Shown here: positions 18,793 to 26,889 of the stretch, one piece after another
Layout: every line of letters starts with the position of its first letter
Position numbering within the stretch: position 1 is the first letter of the stretch
NCBI RefSeq assembly: GCF_900167455.1
Contig: NZ_FUWJ01000005.1
Span: 1 to 64,000 of the forward strand
Source of the DNA: Enhydrobacter aerosaccus
GTDB lineage: Bacteria; Pseudomonadota; Alphaproteobacteria; Reyranellales; Reyranellaceae
DNA length: 64,000 nt
Direction: 5' to 3'
Program-made: the position numbers and the translations under genes
Notes under the pieces: generated by a model
The model's input: the letters and a program-made list of their open reading frames with translations, nothing else
Told to the model about the DNA's origin: nothing
Database searches by the model: none

Positions 18793-19614
18793 ATGGGCAA
18801 ATGGCCGATCCTCGACCGGCTGGAGATGAACGAGCATCCGGTCGACGAGGAAACCTACGAACGAAAGCTCAAGAAACTCCAGAACAGGCTCCTCGACCTC
18901 CAGGTCCACCACATGCGGACGGGTGGGCGGGTCATCATCGGCATCGACGGTTGGGATGCGGCCGGCAAGGGAGGAGCGATCCAGCGGCTGATTTTCGGCC
19001 TGGAGCCGCGTTCGACCCATGTCTGGCGCATCGGGGCGCCGACTCCCACCGAGCAGGGACGCCACTATCTTTGGCGCTTCTGGGAAAGGCTCCCGGCCCC
19101 TGGCAACTGGTCGATCTTCGACCGTACCTGGTATGGTCGTGTGCTGGTCGAACGCATTGAGGGCCTTTGCGATCCGGCCGCCTGGAAACGCGCCTACCGC
19201 GAGATCAACGAATTCGAACGCCAACTCACTGACGATGGCGTGCGTATCGTCAAGCTCCTCTTTCATGTCAGCGAGGAGGAACAGAAACACCGCATGATCG
19301 AGCGGCTCGACAAACCCCATAAGAGACACAAGTTGGGTGTCGAGGATTTCCGCAACATCGCCAAACGCAAGCAGTATCTGGAAGCTTACAAGGACATGCT
19401 CGACAAGACCGATACGGATTACGCACCGTGGCATGTCATCGCCAGCGACAACAAGCGGCAGGCGCGGCTCGCCTGTCTCGCGATCGTGGCCGACGCTATC
19501 GGGCAAGGCGTGAAGATCACGGAGAACACGCTCGATCCCCGCATCGCCGAGGCGGCTTACAAACTCTGGGGCTGGAAGCCCGCCGACAAGAGGAAGGCTC
19601 GGGACAGGAAGTGA
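18793..19614 (+). CDS. Polyphosphate kinase 2 family protein
   Basis: The 273-residue P-loop kinase uses polyphosphate to phosphorylate nucleotides (or the reverse). The Walker A region is IDGWDAAGKGG (51-61) and the lid/Walker B region is IFDRTWYGRVLVERIEG (from 108), with the PPK2-typical HVWRIGAPTPTE and HYLWRFW between them. Basic C-terminal helices (KPHKRHKL) match the family. The start MGKWPILDRL was chosen as the first codon compatible with the family. Its stop overlaps the MFS start (GTGA), so the two are coupled. Class (I, II or III) and nucleotide preference are not clear from motifs alone. Confidence 0.9.
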   Translation: MGKWPILDRLEMNEHPVDEETYERKLKKLQNRLLDLQVHHMRTGGRVIIGIDGWDAAGKGGAIQRLIFGLEPRSTHVWRIGAPTPTEQGRHYLWRFWERLPAPGNWSIFDRTWYGRVLVERIEGLCDPAAWKRAYREINEFERQLTDDGVRIVKLLFHVSEEEQKHRMIERLDKPHKRHKLGVEDFRNIAKRKQYLEAYKDMLDKTDTDYAPWHVIASDNKRQARLACLAIVADAIGQGVKITENTLDPRIAEAAYKLWGWKPADKRKARDRK

Positions 19615-20849
19615 CCCGAACCCGCATTTTCGCCGGCTGGTGGGTCGTGGCCGGCGCCTTCCTCTGCATGTCGACTGGATTCGCGATCGTCTATTCGTTC
19701 GCCGCTTTTTTCAGTTCGCTTGAAGCAGAATTCGGGGCACAGCGCGGCGAGACCTCATTGGTCTTCTCGATTTCGGCCTTTCTTTACTTCTTCCTGGGTT
19801 TGCCGGCCGGCTTGATCGGCGATCGAGTTGGACCGAGGCCCGTTGTCATTGGAGGGCTGCTGGTCGTCGCGCTGGGGCTCGTGGCCGCGGCCGGGGCACA
19901 CTCGCTGTGGCAGGTTTATCTCGGCTACGGGCTTGGCGTTGGCGTCGGAGTCGGCTTTTCCTACGTGCCGAGCGTGGCAGCCGTCCAGCGCTGGTTCGTC
20001 CGCCGCCGCGGCACGGCGAGCGGCATCGCCGTGGCCGGCATCGGCGTCGGCACCCTGATCGGCGCGCCACTGGCACACGAATTGATCGCGTTCATCGGCT
20101 GGCGTCAGACTTATCTCGTCCTCGCCGGTATAACGGCCGTCGGCGCCATCGTCTCCGGCCTTCTGGTGCGGCCCGATCCGCATCTCTACGACCTCGCTCC
20201 CGATGGCGATCCGCCGACGGCGGGAATGAGACATAGGCCAGCGGGGGGCATCGTCTTGTCTGATGCCGCCCGCACCGGCCCGTTCTGGGCGGTCTATGCC
20301 AGTGCGCTCCTGATGTCGTTTGGCCTGTTCGTTCCGTTCGTCCATCTCGTGCCTTACGCTCGAGACCTTGGCTTGAGCACGGGGTTCGGTGTCATCCTGA
20401 TCACCTTGCTGGGCGTCGGCAGCACCGTCGGCCGGTTCCTGTTCGCCGCGATCACGCCCTGGCTCGGACGTCGGCTTTCCTTTGCCACGATGCTGTTGGG
20501 CGCGGGATCGATGTCCATCTTCTGGTCGTTCTCCACGAACGCATCAATGCTGGTGATTTTCTCGCTCCTTTTCGGCGCCTTTTATGGCGGGTTCGTCGCC
20601 ATTGCGCCGTCGCTGGCCGCGGACTATTTCGGCGGTCGCTCCTTGGGAGCGATCATCGGCGCCCTCTACAGCGGCGTGGGTATTGGCGCCCTCTTCGGCT
20701 CGCCTGCTGCCGGTTATGCCTATGATTTTTTCGGCTCTTACAAAGGCGCGATCCTGGGCGGCGCCTTTCTCTGCTTCATCGCCTTTGCCATCATGCTGAT
20801 GGCGCCGGAACCGGCGAAGTGGCTGGCCAAACGCGAATCGTCGGCCTGA
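19611..20849 (+). CDS. MFS transporter (monocarboxylate/oxalate-formate-antiporter-like)
   Basis: The 412-residue protein has 12 predicted membrane helices. It begins at a GTG that overlaps the PPK2 stop; the first helix is GWWVVAGAFLCMSTGFAIVY, and the MFS loop 2-3 motif appears as GLIGDRVGPRPVVIGG. WWVVAGAF..... at the N-terminus and GPRP in loop 2-3 are typical of the OFA/MCT-like branch, which moves organic anions. The last 59 bases overlap the 3' end of rlmJ on the opposite strand. Substrate unknown; coupling to PPK2 is unusual. Confidence 0.82.
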   Translation: MTRTRIFAGWWVVAGAFLCMSTGFAIVYSFAAFFSSLEAEFGAQRGETSLVFSISAFLYFFLGLPAGLIGDRVGPRPVVIGGLLVVALGLVAAAGAHSLWQVYLGYGLGVGVGVGFSYVPSVAAVQRWFVRRRGTASGIAVAGIGVGTLIGAPLAHELIAFIGWRQTYLVLAGITAVGAIVSGLLVRPDPHLYDLAPDGDPPTAGMRHRPAGGIVLSDAARTGPFWAVYASALLMSFGLFVPFVHLVPYARDLGLSTGFGVILITLLGVGSTVGRFLFAAITPWLGRRLSFATMLLGAGSMSIFWSFSTNASMLVIFSLLFGAFYGGFVAIAPSLAADYFGGRSLGAIIGALYSGVGIGALFGSPAAGYAYDFFGSYKGAILGGAFLCFIAFAIMLMAPEPAKWLAKRESSA

Positions 20850-21657
20850 CGTCCGGTCCGAGGTGAGAAGCAATCCAGGGCAAAGCCTCCCGCATCGCCT
20901 CTTCGAACTTCCACGGCGGATTGACGACGGCCAGTCCGCATGCCGACAGCTTTCCCGACTCGATCGTAGGCCCGAGGTTCAGTTCGAGCGTAACCAACTT
21001 GAGATCGGTGAGCCCAGCGATGAAGTCCTTCGCGGCGTCATCCTTGATCGGATACCAGATCGCATAACAGCCCGTCGCGAAGCGCCGCAGCCCCTGTCGA
21101 AGCCCGCGAAGCAGGCGCTCGAATTCATCCGGCACTTCGAACGGTGGATCGATCAGAACCAGTCCCCGCCGCTCCGGCGGTGGCAATAGGGCCTTCAAGG
21201 CGTGATAGCCATCGGCCTGGCGAATCTCGACGGCACGATCACCGGCGAACTCGCGCTTCAACGCCAAGCCATCCTGGGGATGGAGTTCACAAGCGACAAG
21301 ACGATCGCCTGGCTGCAAAGCCGCCCGGATCAGCCGCGGCGAACCGGGATAGTGCCGGAGGCGAGGGCCGGACGACCCGAACTTTCGATCATAGGCCGAG
21401 ACCGCAGCCAGATAGCGCGCGACCGCAGCCGGCATTCCGGCCCGGGCTGCCGTCTCGAGGCGAAGGACGCCCAGTTCGGCTTCGCCGGTACGCGTCGCGA
21501 AGCCGTCGCTCAGATCGTAGCCCCCCGCGCCGGCATGCGTGTCGAGCACAAAGAGCTTCTTGCCCTTGGCCGTGAGAAGCCGAACGAGTTCGACCAGCGC
21601 GACGTGCTTCAAGACATCGGCGAAGTTTCCGGCGTGATAGCCGTGGCGATAGTTCAT
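20791..21657 (-). CDS. rlmJ: 23S rRNA (adenine2030-N6)-methyltransferase
   Basis: RlmJ methylates N6 of A2030 (E. coli numbering) in 23S rRNA. The 288-residue protein begins with the family signature MNYRHGYHAGNFADVLKH; the SAM region has LFVLDTHAGAGGYDL (35-49) and the catalytic motif is DPPF (170-173). The length matches E. coli RlmJ (about 280). Its ATG overlaps the stop of the upstream gene (ATGA), and its last 59 bases overlap the end of the MFS gene on the other strand. Confidence 0.95.
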   Translation of the reverse strand: MNYRHGYHAGNFADVLKHVALVELVRLLTAKGKKLFVLDTHAGAGGYDLSDGFATRTGEAELGVLRLETAARAGMPAAVARYLAAVSAYDRKFGSSGPRLRHYPGSPRLIRAALQPGDRLVACELHPQDGLALKREFAGDRAVEIRQADGYHALKALLPPPERRGLVLIDPPFEVPDEFERLLRGLRQGLRRFATGCYAIWYPIKDDAAKDFIAGLTDLKLVTLELNLGPTIESGKLSACGLAVVNPPWKFEEAMREALPWIASHLGPDVRPTIRVWPATSPVPAPSA

Positions 21658-22328
21658 CGGGCCGCCATGGCGACAGTGTTGCAGGCGCCGAAGGGCCTGT
21701 CCTTGAGAAGACCGGCCGCCACCAGGGCAGCGCGATCGGGCGGGCAGAACTCCGCAGCCTTGTCATCGAGCTCCTGCAAGGTCCGTGGGAATTTCATGAT
21801 GCAGCCATCCGTCCTCAACCCTGCCAATACGGCGATCGATTTCAGCATCAGCTTGTAGAGCCGATCGCCGGTAACATCGGAAACCCGTTTGCGCGACAAA
21901 CCGGCATCACGCGGCATCAAGCGGATGATCGACACGACACCGACGCCCGTTCCGTCCAGGAAGGTATTGGAGAAGACGTAATTCAAGCCGGTCGCCTTCA
22001 GGTCGTAGGGCAAGATCAGATATCGAAAGGCATTGCCACGATCCGCCGCCGTGGCCTGGTCGAAGGCGGGACCGACGGTCTCTACTCGGAGCTGGCTGGG
22101 AGTGGCGAGATCTGCCTGTGTGAAACGCATGTCGATCTCCGCCGCACGCACCTTGGGAACGAGTACGCGGCCGAGTTCGCAGACGAGTCCTTCGACGAAG
22201 TCCGCGTTCGTTACGGCCGAATGGACGTAGATCACGATTTCGTCAGGCGCGACCAACGTTTGGGCGAAGCCGCATCGCGCGGAAAGAATGATGCCGGCGG
22301 CCAGCAGAAAGGCGAACGAACGACGCAT
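21654..22328 (-). CDS. Secreted, archaemetzincin-like protein lacking the zinc site
   Basis: The 224-residue protein has a Sec signal peptide (about 1-23, ending GFAQ). Its C-terminal part, RLYKLMLKSIAVLAGL (156-171) then CIM (176-178) and LQELDDKAAEFC (184-195), lines up with the archaemetzincin catalytic region, in which HExxHxxGL is followed by CxM and, about 16-17 residues later, CPxC. Here the HExxH positions read KSIAV and the final CPxC reads CPPD, so the zinc ligands are gone. It is therefore either a non-catalytic relative or a chance resemblance. It is translationally coupled to rlmJ. No function is claimed. Confidence 0.65.
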   Translation of the reverse strand: MRRSFAFLLAAGIILSARCGFAQTLVAPDEIVIYVHSAVTNADFVEGLVCELGRVLVPKVRAAEIDMRFTQADLATPSQLRVETVGPAFDQATAADRGNAFRYLILPYDLKATGLNYVFSNTFLDGTGVGVVSIIRLMPRDAGLSRKRVSDVTGDRLYKLMLKSIAVLAGLRTDGCIMKFPRTLQELDDKAAEFCPPDRAALVAAGLLKDRPFGACNTVAMAAR

Positions 22329-22428
22329 GTCCCGGCCAGTTTAGCCGCAGCGCCCCATGTCTGTCAGATTCAGATGGTTGCGGGGCATGGATCGTGCTTC
22401 AAACCGGAGCGAAAGAAGGGGGACCGTC

Positions 22429-23367
22429 ATGGCCACGCACGAGCTTCATTCCTCGCCCGAGACCTGCCACTGGGGCTATTTCGACAGCCAGCTCAAGCCG
22501 TCGCTCAGCCTCAAGTCCGGCGATATCGCCACCATTCATTGCGTTTCCGGTGCCGCGGAGATCCTGCCGCAACCGCCGATGAACGTGCTGCCGGAACATC
22601 GCGAGATCCTAGGCAAGCTGAAGCCGCATCTGGGGCGCCATATCCTGACGGGCCCGGTTCACGTCGAAGGTGCCGAGCGCGGCGATGTCCTGGCCGTCGA
22701 GGTACTCGACATTAAATTCCGCACCAATTGGGGCTGGAACGTGCAGCGGCCGTTGATGGGGACACTGCCCGAAGATTTCCAGTTCTACCGTCTCACGCAC
22801 ATTCCGATCGATTCGAACCGCGGCGTCTGCACCATGCCCTGGGGCACCGAGATCGAGCTCAAGCCCTTCTTTGGCATCATGGGCGTCGCCCCGCCGCCGG
22901 AATGGGGCCAGTGCAGTTCGGTCGAGCCGCGCGCCTTTGGCGGCAACATCGACAACAAGCACTTCAATGTCGGGACGACAGTCTACTTCCCGGTCTTCGC
23001 ACCTGGAGCCCTCTTCTCGACCGGGGATGGTCATGGTGTGCAAGGCGACGGCGAGGTCAATCTCACCGCCCTCGAGACCAGCTTGAGCGGTACCTTCCGC
23101 TTCACCGTCCGCAAGGACATGAAGCTCAATAATCCGCGCGCGGAAACGGCCACGCACTGGATCACGCACGGCTTCGACACCGATCTCGACGACGCCGCCA
23201 AGGAAGCGCTGCGCGACATGATCCGCCTGATCACGGCCAAGACGGGCCTGAAGCCCGAGGACGCCTACATGCTCTGCAGCCTGAAGGGCGACCTGCACAT
23301 CACCCAGACCGTCGACGGCAACAAGGGCGTGCACTGCATGATGGAGAAGGCGCTCATCGGCGGATGA
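22429..23367 (+). CDS. Acetamidase/formamidase family amidohydrolase
   Basis: The 312-residue cytoplasmic protein belongs to the FmdA/AmdA family, which hydrolyses formamide, acetamide or similar short amides to ammonia and the acid. Seen: WGYFDSQLKPSLSLKSGD at the N-terminus, HILTGPVHVEGAERGDVLAVE, the region IPIDSNRG, the conserved GVAPPPEWGQCSSVEPRAFGGNIDNK and FSTGDGHGVQGDGEV with metal-binding Asp/His/Glu. A GAAGGGGGA ribosome-binding site precedes the ATG at 22429. The absence of a linked urea/amide ABC transporter leaves the substrate open. Confidence 0.9.
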   Translation: MATHELHSSPETCHWGYFDSQLKPSLSLKSGDIATIHCVSGAAEILPQPPMNVLPEHREILGKLKPHLGRHILTGPVHVEGAERGDVLAVEVLDIKFRTNWGWNVQRPLMGTLPEDFQFYRLTHIPIDSNRGVCTMPWGTEIELKPFFGIMGVAPPPEWGQCSSVEPRAFGGNIDNKHFNVGTTVYFPVFAPGALFSTGDGHGVQGDGEVNLTALETSLSGTFRFTVRKDMKLNNPRAETATHWITHGFDTDLDDAAKEALRDMIRLITAKTGLKPEDAYMLCSLKGDLHITQTVDGNKGVHCMMEKALIGG

Positions 23368-23460
23368 TCAGACCGACCGCCGTCGCTTGAAATATCCCGC
23401 ATTCTGCCAATGATGGACCTGCCGCCCCATATTGCGGCGGCAGTTAACGGGAGGCAGTCG

Positions 23461-23838
23461 ATGAAGACAGTTCAGGCGATGGTCGCGGAAGCGAATGCTG
23501 CCGTGCCGGCAATCAGTCCGGACGAGGCGAAGGGGCTGATCGGTCGTTCGGATGTGGTGTTTCTCGATGTTCGCGAGCCCGGAGAAGTGGCGGCATCCGG
23601 CAAGGTTCCCGGCGCTCTTGCCATTCCCCGGGGCCTGGTCGAGTTCCGCGCCGACCCAGCCTCTCCGTTGCACGATGCCGCGTTCGATCGCGCCAAGAGA
23701 ATTGTCACTTATTGCGCCTCCGGCGGTCGCGCTGCTCTTGTCGGCAAGACCCTGAAGGACATGGGGTACGCCAACGTCCGCAATCTCGGTGGCTTCAAGG
23801 CCTGGGTCGACGCCGGCGGTCAGGTCGAGAAGGCCTGA
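23461..23838 (+). CDS. Rhodanese-like domain protein
   Basis: This 125-residue single-domain rhodanese has VVFLDVREPGEV (32-43) and the active-site loop YCASGGRAAL with Cys85 as the persulfide-carrying residue, followed by GYANVRNLGGFKAWVDAGG. Such proteins transfer sulfane sulfur or act in sulfide or cyanide handling. I placed the start at 23461, 7 bases after GGGAGG, instead of the ATG at 23410. It is about 90 bp downstream of the amidase gene and may be co-transcribed. Confidence 0.9.
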   Translation: MKTVQAMVAEANAAVPAISPDEAKGLIGRSDVVFLDVREPGEVAASGKVPGALAIPRGLVEFRADPASPLHDAAFDRAKRIVTYCASGGRAALVGKTLKDMGYANVRNLGGFKAWVDAGGQVEKA

Positions 23839-23850
23839 CTGTCGCATTTC

Positions 23851-25068
23851 TCAAGCCGGCTGGAGCGATGGCCGGGAGCGGGAGGGCAGCGGCGGGAAGG
23901 TCAAGGCAATCGCCGCCGCCCCCAGACCGATCCCGAAGGATCCGATATAGAGCCAACCGTAGCTGCCGTAGCTGTCATAGATCCAGCCGCCCACGGCAGG
24001 CCCCAGCGCCATTCCCAGGCTTGAAATCATGGCCGCTGCGCCAAACACGGTGCCCATGATGCGCATGGGAAAATATTCGCGCGCAATCACGGCATAGAGC
24101 GGCATCACTCCGCCGTAGGCCATCCCGAAGACGACGGCGACGGTATAGAACTCATCGAGCTGGCGGGTGAAGAAGTAGCCGCCCGCCGCCAGGGCCTGGA
24201 TCAGAAGTCCCGCGACCACGACCGGCTTCGCGCCAAACCTGTCGCCCGCCAATCCGAACACGATGCGACCGACAAGGCCGGCAAGACCTTCGGCACTGTA
24301 GATCGTCACCGCCGCCATCGGCGCCAGACCGCAGGCAATGGCATAGCTCACGGTGTGGAAGATCGGCCCGGAGTGAGTGGCGCAGCAGCAGAAGAAGGTC
24401 AGCGCCAGAACGATGAACTGAGGCGAGCGCAACGCTTGCCGGACCGTCATGTCGGATTTGCCGGAGCCTGCTGCACCGGCTTGCATTGCCCCCTCTCCCG
24501 AAAGCGAGGGTGGCCGCCGCACGAGCATCGCGGTAGGCACGAGGAGCAGCCAGGCGAAGACGCCGATCACGATCTGTGCCGTGCGCCAGTCATAGGCCGA
24601 GATGAGCCAGCGCGCGAAGGGCGAGATCGTCATCGGTGCGACGCCCATCCCGGCCGACACGAGCGACACCGCGAGGCTGCGATGCTTCTCGAACCAGCCG
24701 GTGACCGTGGCAATCATCGGCGCAAAGATGGCGCCAGCGGCCGCCCCGACAATGATGCCATAGACCAGTTGGAACTCGAGCAGGCTGGTCGCACGGCTGG
24801 CTATCACCAGTCCGAGCCCCAGCAGCACCGCTCCCGACAGCACAACGATGCGCGGTCCGAAACGATCGGTGAGAGCGCCCCATCCGAATGCGGCAACACC
24901 CATGGTCAGGAAATCGAGCGTCATCGCGCTCGATACGCCAGTGCGTGACCACCCTGTCGCTTCCGTCATCGGCTGCAGGAACACCGCCAGCGAGAACAAG
25001 GCGCCGATAGCGACGCACCCCATCAGCGCGCCCGCGCCGACAACTACCCAGCCATAGGAGAACCTCAT
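23851..25068 (-). CDS. MFS transporter (OFA/MCT-like)
   Basis: The 405-residue protein has 12 predicted membrane helices. The N-terminus FSYGWVVVGAGALMG and the loop GALTDRFGPRIVVLSG are typical of the oxalate/formate antiporter and monocarboxylate-like MFS branch; GDRFGAKPVVVAG is the matching loop in the second half. AAGSGKS between residues 198 and 204 is a linker, not a nucleotide site. It has its own promoter region with a strong palindrome at 25102-25121, and an AAGGAG ribosome-binding site. Substrate unknown, likely an organic anion. Confidence 0.85.
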   Translation of the reverse strand: MRFSYGWVVVGAGALMGCVAIGALFSLAVFLQPMTEATGWSRTGVSSAMTLDFLTMGVAAFGWGALTDRFGPRIVVLSGAVLLGLGLVIASRATSLLEFQLVYGIIVGAAAGAIFAPMIATVTGWFEKHRSLAVSLVSAGMGVAPMTISPFARWLISAYDWRTAQIVIGVFAWLLLVPTAMLVRRPPSLSGEGAMQAGAAGSGKSDMTVRQALRSPQFIVLALTFFCCCATHSGPIFHTVSYAIACGLAPMAAVTIYSAEGLAGLVGRIVFGLAGDRFGAKPVVVAGLLIQALAAGGYFFTRQLDEFYTVAVVFGMAYGGVMPLYAVIAREYFPMRIMGTVFGAAAMISSLGMALGPAVGGWIYDSYGSYGWLYIGSFGIGLGAAAIALTFPPLPSRSRPSLQPA

Positions 25069-25101
25069 GCGTCATCTCCTTCAATCTCCTTGCAGGTGAT
25101 A

Positions 25102-25121
25102 AGTTAACCTGTCGGTTAACT
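25102..25121. promoter_or_regulatory. Perfect 8-4-8 palindrome, TetR-type operator upstream of MFS gene
   Basis: AGTTAACC (25102-25109), TGTC, then GGTTAACT (25114-25121) form a perfect dyad about 35-55 bp upstream of the MFS start codon, where a repressor would block transcription. The TTAACCGACnGGTTAA core on the minus strand is like operators of TetR-family repressors. No TetR gene is in the window, so the regulator must be elsewhere. Confidence 0.65.
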
Positions 25122-25213
25122 ATATGGCAAGCCTGTCTGCAGGGCGGGCGCACCTTGCCGCAACCGCGGAGGTCCTTGGCCGTTGAGGTAACCGAGCTTC
25201 ACAGGAGACACCG

Positions 25214-25375
25214 ATGAGAAAAACCGCCGCTATGGCTTTGATTATCTGTGGCTTCGCGGCTGCCTGTACCGTCCGCTCCGAACGGACTGTCGTCGAACAT
25301 CCGCAGCCGGCACCGACTGCCGTCGTCGCAACGCCTCCTCCGCCGCCACCGACCGTGGTCGTTCCGGCCGACTAG
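25214..25375 (+). CDS. Small proline-rich lipoprotein
   Basis: A 53-residue frame begins MRKTAAMALIICGFAAAC, a lipoprotein signal with lipobox AAAC and lipid anchor at Cys18. The mature part is about 35 residues, Val/Pro/Thr-rich and ending in a run of six prolines and TVVVPAD. An AGGAGA site lies 4-9 bases before the ATG. No family is recognised; similar tiny Pro-rich lipoproteins occur widely in alphaproteobacteria. Confidence 0.75.
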   Translation: MRKTAAMALIICGFAAACTVRSERTVVEHPQPAPTAVVATPPPPPPTVVVPAD

Positions 25376-25415
25376 CAAGGCTGGTTAGGTCGAAATCCGC
25401 ATTACAGGCAAAAGG

Positions 25416-25850
25416 TCACGGCGCCGGCTCTACCTTGAGTTCGGTGCCGTTGATCCCGACGACACGAACCCTGGATCCGGCCGCCATGTCGGGGCCGACG
25501 ACGATCCAGCTTCCATCGGCCAAGGTGGCGCGGCCTCGACCGCCGAGAATCGGCTGATCGAGGAAGAAGGTTTTCCCGATGAGGGCCGCGCCGCGCGCAT
25601 TGATATGGGGCTCGTCAGAACGGCCCTGAAGTCGCCGCAGCGACCGCCGCAGGAGGACTGCCGAAGCAACCGACAGCACGGCAAAAACGAAGAGTTGCAG
25701 TTCGAGGCCGGCGCCCGACGCAACAAGAAGCAGCAGACCGGCGCCGCCGGCACCAATGGCCAGGAAGAGAAAGACCACGCCCGGCAGCAACATCTCGAAC
25801 ACGAGAAGCACGGCCGCCAAGGCCCACCAATACCAGAATTCGATCGTCAT
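25416..25850 (-). CDS. NfeD-family membrane protein
   Basis: The 144-residue protein has three closely spaced membrane helices (about 5-70: FWYWWALAAVLLVFEMLLPG, then VFLFLAIGAGGAGLLLLV, then LFVFAVLSVASAVLL) and a C-terminal OB-fold domain (GKTFFLDQPILGGRGRATLADGSW...). This is the short NfeD type, which partners SPFH proteins in membrane microdomains. It follows the slipin gene by 6 bp, the canonical pairing. Confidence 0.92.
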   Translation of the reverse strand: MTIEFWYWWALAAVLLVFEMLLPGVVFLFLAIGAGGAGLLLLVASGAGLELQLFVFAVLSVASAVLLRRSLRRLQGRSDEPHINARGAALIGKTFFLDQPILGGRGRATLADGSWIVVGPDMAAGSRVRVVGINGTELKVEPAP

Positions 25851-25856
25851 GGTCGC

Positions 25857-26816
25857 TCAGCCGGAGGGCGGCACCGAGCCGCGGGGGCGGGCCGCACTCT
25901 CGGCCGCCCTCGCTTGGGCTTCCTTGGCCAGTTCGGCAATACCGGCAAGGGAAGCCATCACGCCCGCCGCCTCGACCGGCAGAAAGAACATCTTGGCATT
26001 GTTGGATGCACCCATCTTGGCCAGTGCCTCGACGTACTTGGTGCCGAGGAAATAGTTGATCGCCTGGGCGCCATTGCCGGCAATGGCCTGCGCCACCGAT
26101 GCAGTGGCCTTCGCCTCGGCCTCGGCCAGACGTTCCCGCGCTTCGGCCTCGCGGAAGGCCGCTTCCCGCCGACCTTCGGCGATCAGGATGGCCGACTGCT
26201 TCTCGCCCTGAGCCCGCTGGATGCTCGATTCGCGCACGCCCTCGGCTTCGAGGATCGCGGCGCGCTTTTCGCGCTCGGCTTTCATCTGGCGGCCCATGGC
26301 CACTACGATGTCGTCGGGCGGCGCGATATCCTTGAGCTCGATCCGCAGCACCTTGATGCCCCAGGGATTGGTCGCCTGATCGATGACCGCGAGCAGTGTG
26401 TTGTTGATCTCGTTGCGCTTGGACAGGACCTCGTCGAGCGCCATGTTACCCATCACGCTCCTGATGTTGGTCAACGCCAAATTGGTGATGGCAAGATGGA
26501 GGTTCTGGACCTCGTACGCTGCACGTGCGGCGTCAATGACCTGGTAGAACGCGACCGCATCGACCTGCACCGTGGCATTGTCCTTGGTGATGACCTTCTG
26601 GGCCGGAATGTCGAGGACATTCTCCTGCATGTTCATCTTGCGGCCCACCGTATCGATGAACGGCACGATGAGATGCAGGCCGGGCGGCAGGGTCCGCGTG
26701 TACCGGCCGAAGCGTTCGATCGTCCAGTTGGTGCCCTGGCCCACCGTCTTCACGCCGGCAAAGACCAGCACAACCGCCACGACGACAAACGCCACGACGA
26801 AGATCAAAGCGCCCAT
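25857..26816 (-). CDS. SPFH/band 7 protein (slipin/QmcA-like)
   Basis: The 319-residue protein has an N-terminal membrane anchor (FVVAFVVVAVVLVFAGV), then a band 7 domain: GQGTNWTIERFGRYTRTLPPG, DIPAQKVITKDNATVQVDAV, and ALDEVLSKRNEINN. A long helical, coiled-coil-prone region (RQMKAEREKRAAILEAEGVRE to about residue 250) follows, rich in Ala/Glu as in all SPFH scaffolds. It probably oligomerises at the inner membrane and modulates proteases such as FtsH or lipid domains. First gene of a pair with nfeD. Confidence 0.92.
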   Translation of the reverse strand: MGALIFVVAFVVVAVVLVFAGVKTVGQGTNWTIERFGRYTRTLPPGLHLIVPFIDTVGRKMNMQENVLDIPAQKVITKDNATVQVDAVAFYQVIDAARAAYEVQNLHLAITNLALTNIRSVMGNMALDEVLSKRNEINNTLLAVIDQATNPWGIKVLRIELKDIAPPDDIVVAMGRQMKAEREKRAAILEAEGVRESSIQRAQGEKQSAILIAEGRREAAFREAEARERLAEAEAKATASVAQAIAGNGAQAINYFLGTKYVEALAKMGASNNAKMFFLPVEAAGVMASLAGIAELAKEAQARAAESAARPRGSVPPSG

Positions 26817-26889
26817 GCCCGCCCTCCTGCTGGCGGGACCCTAGCCTAGCTGCCAGCCGCGAGCCATGGCGGTCGTGTCGGGCGATCGG

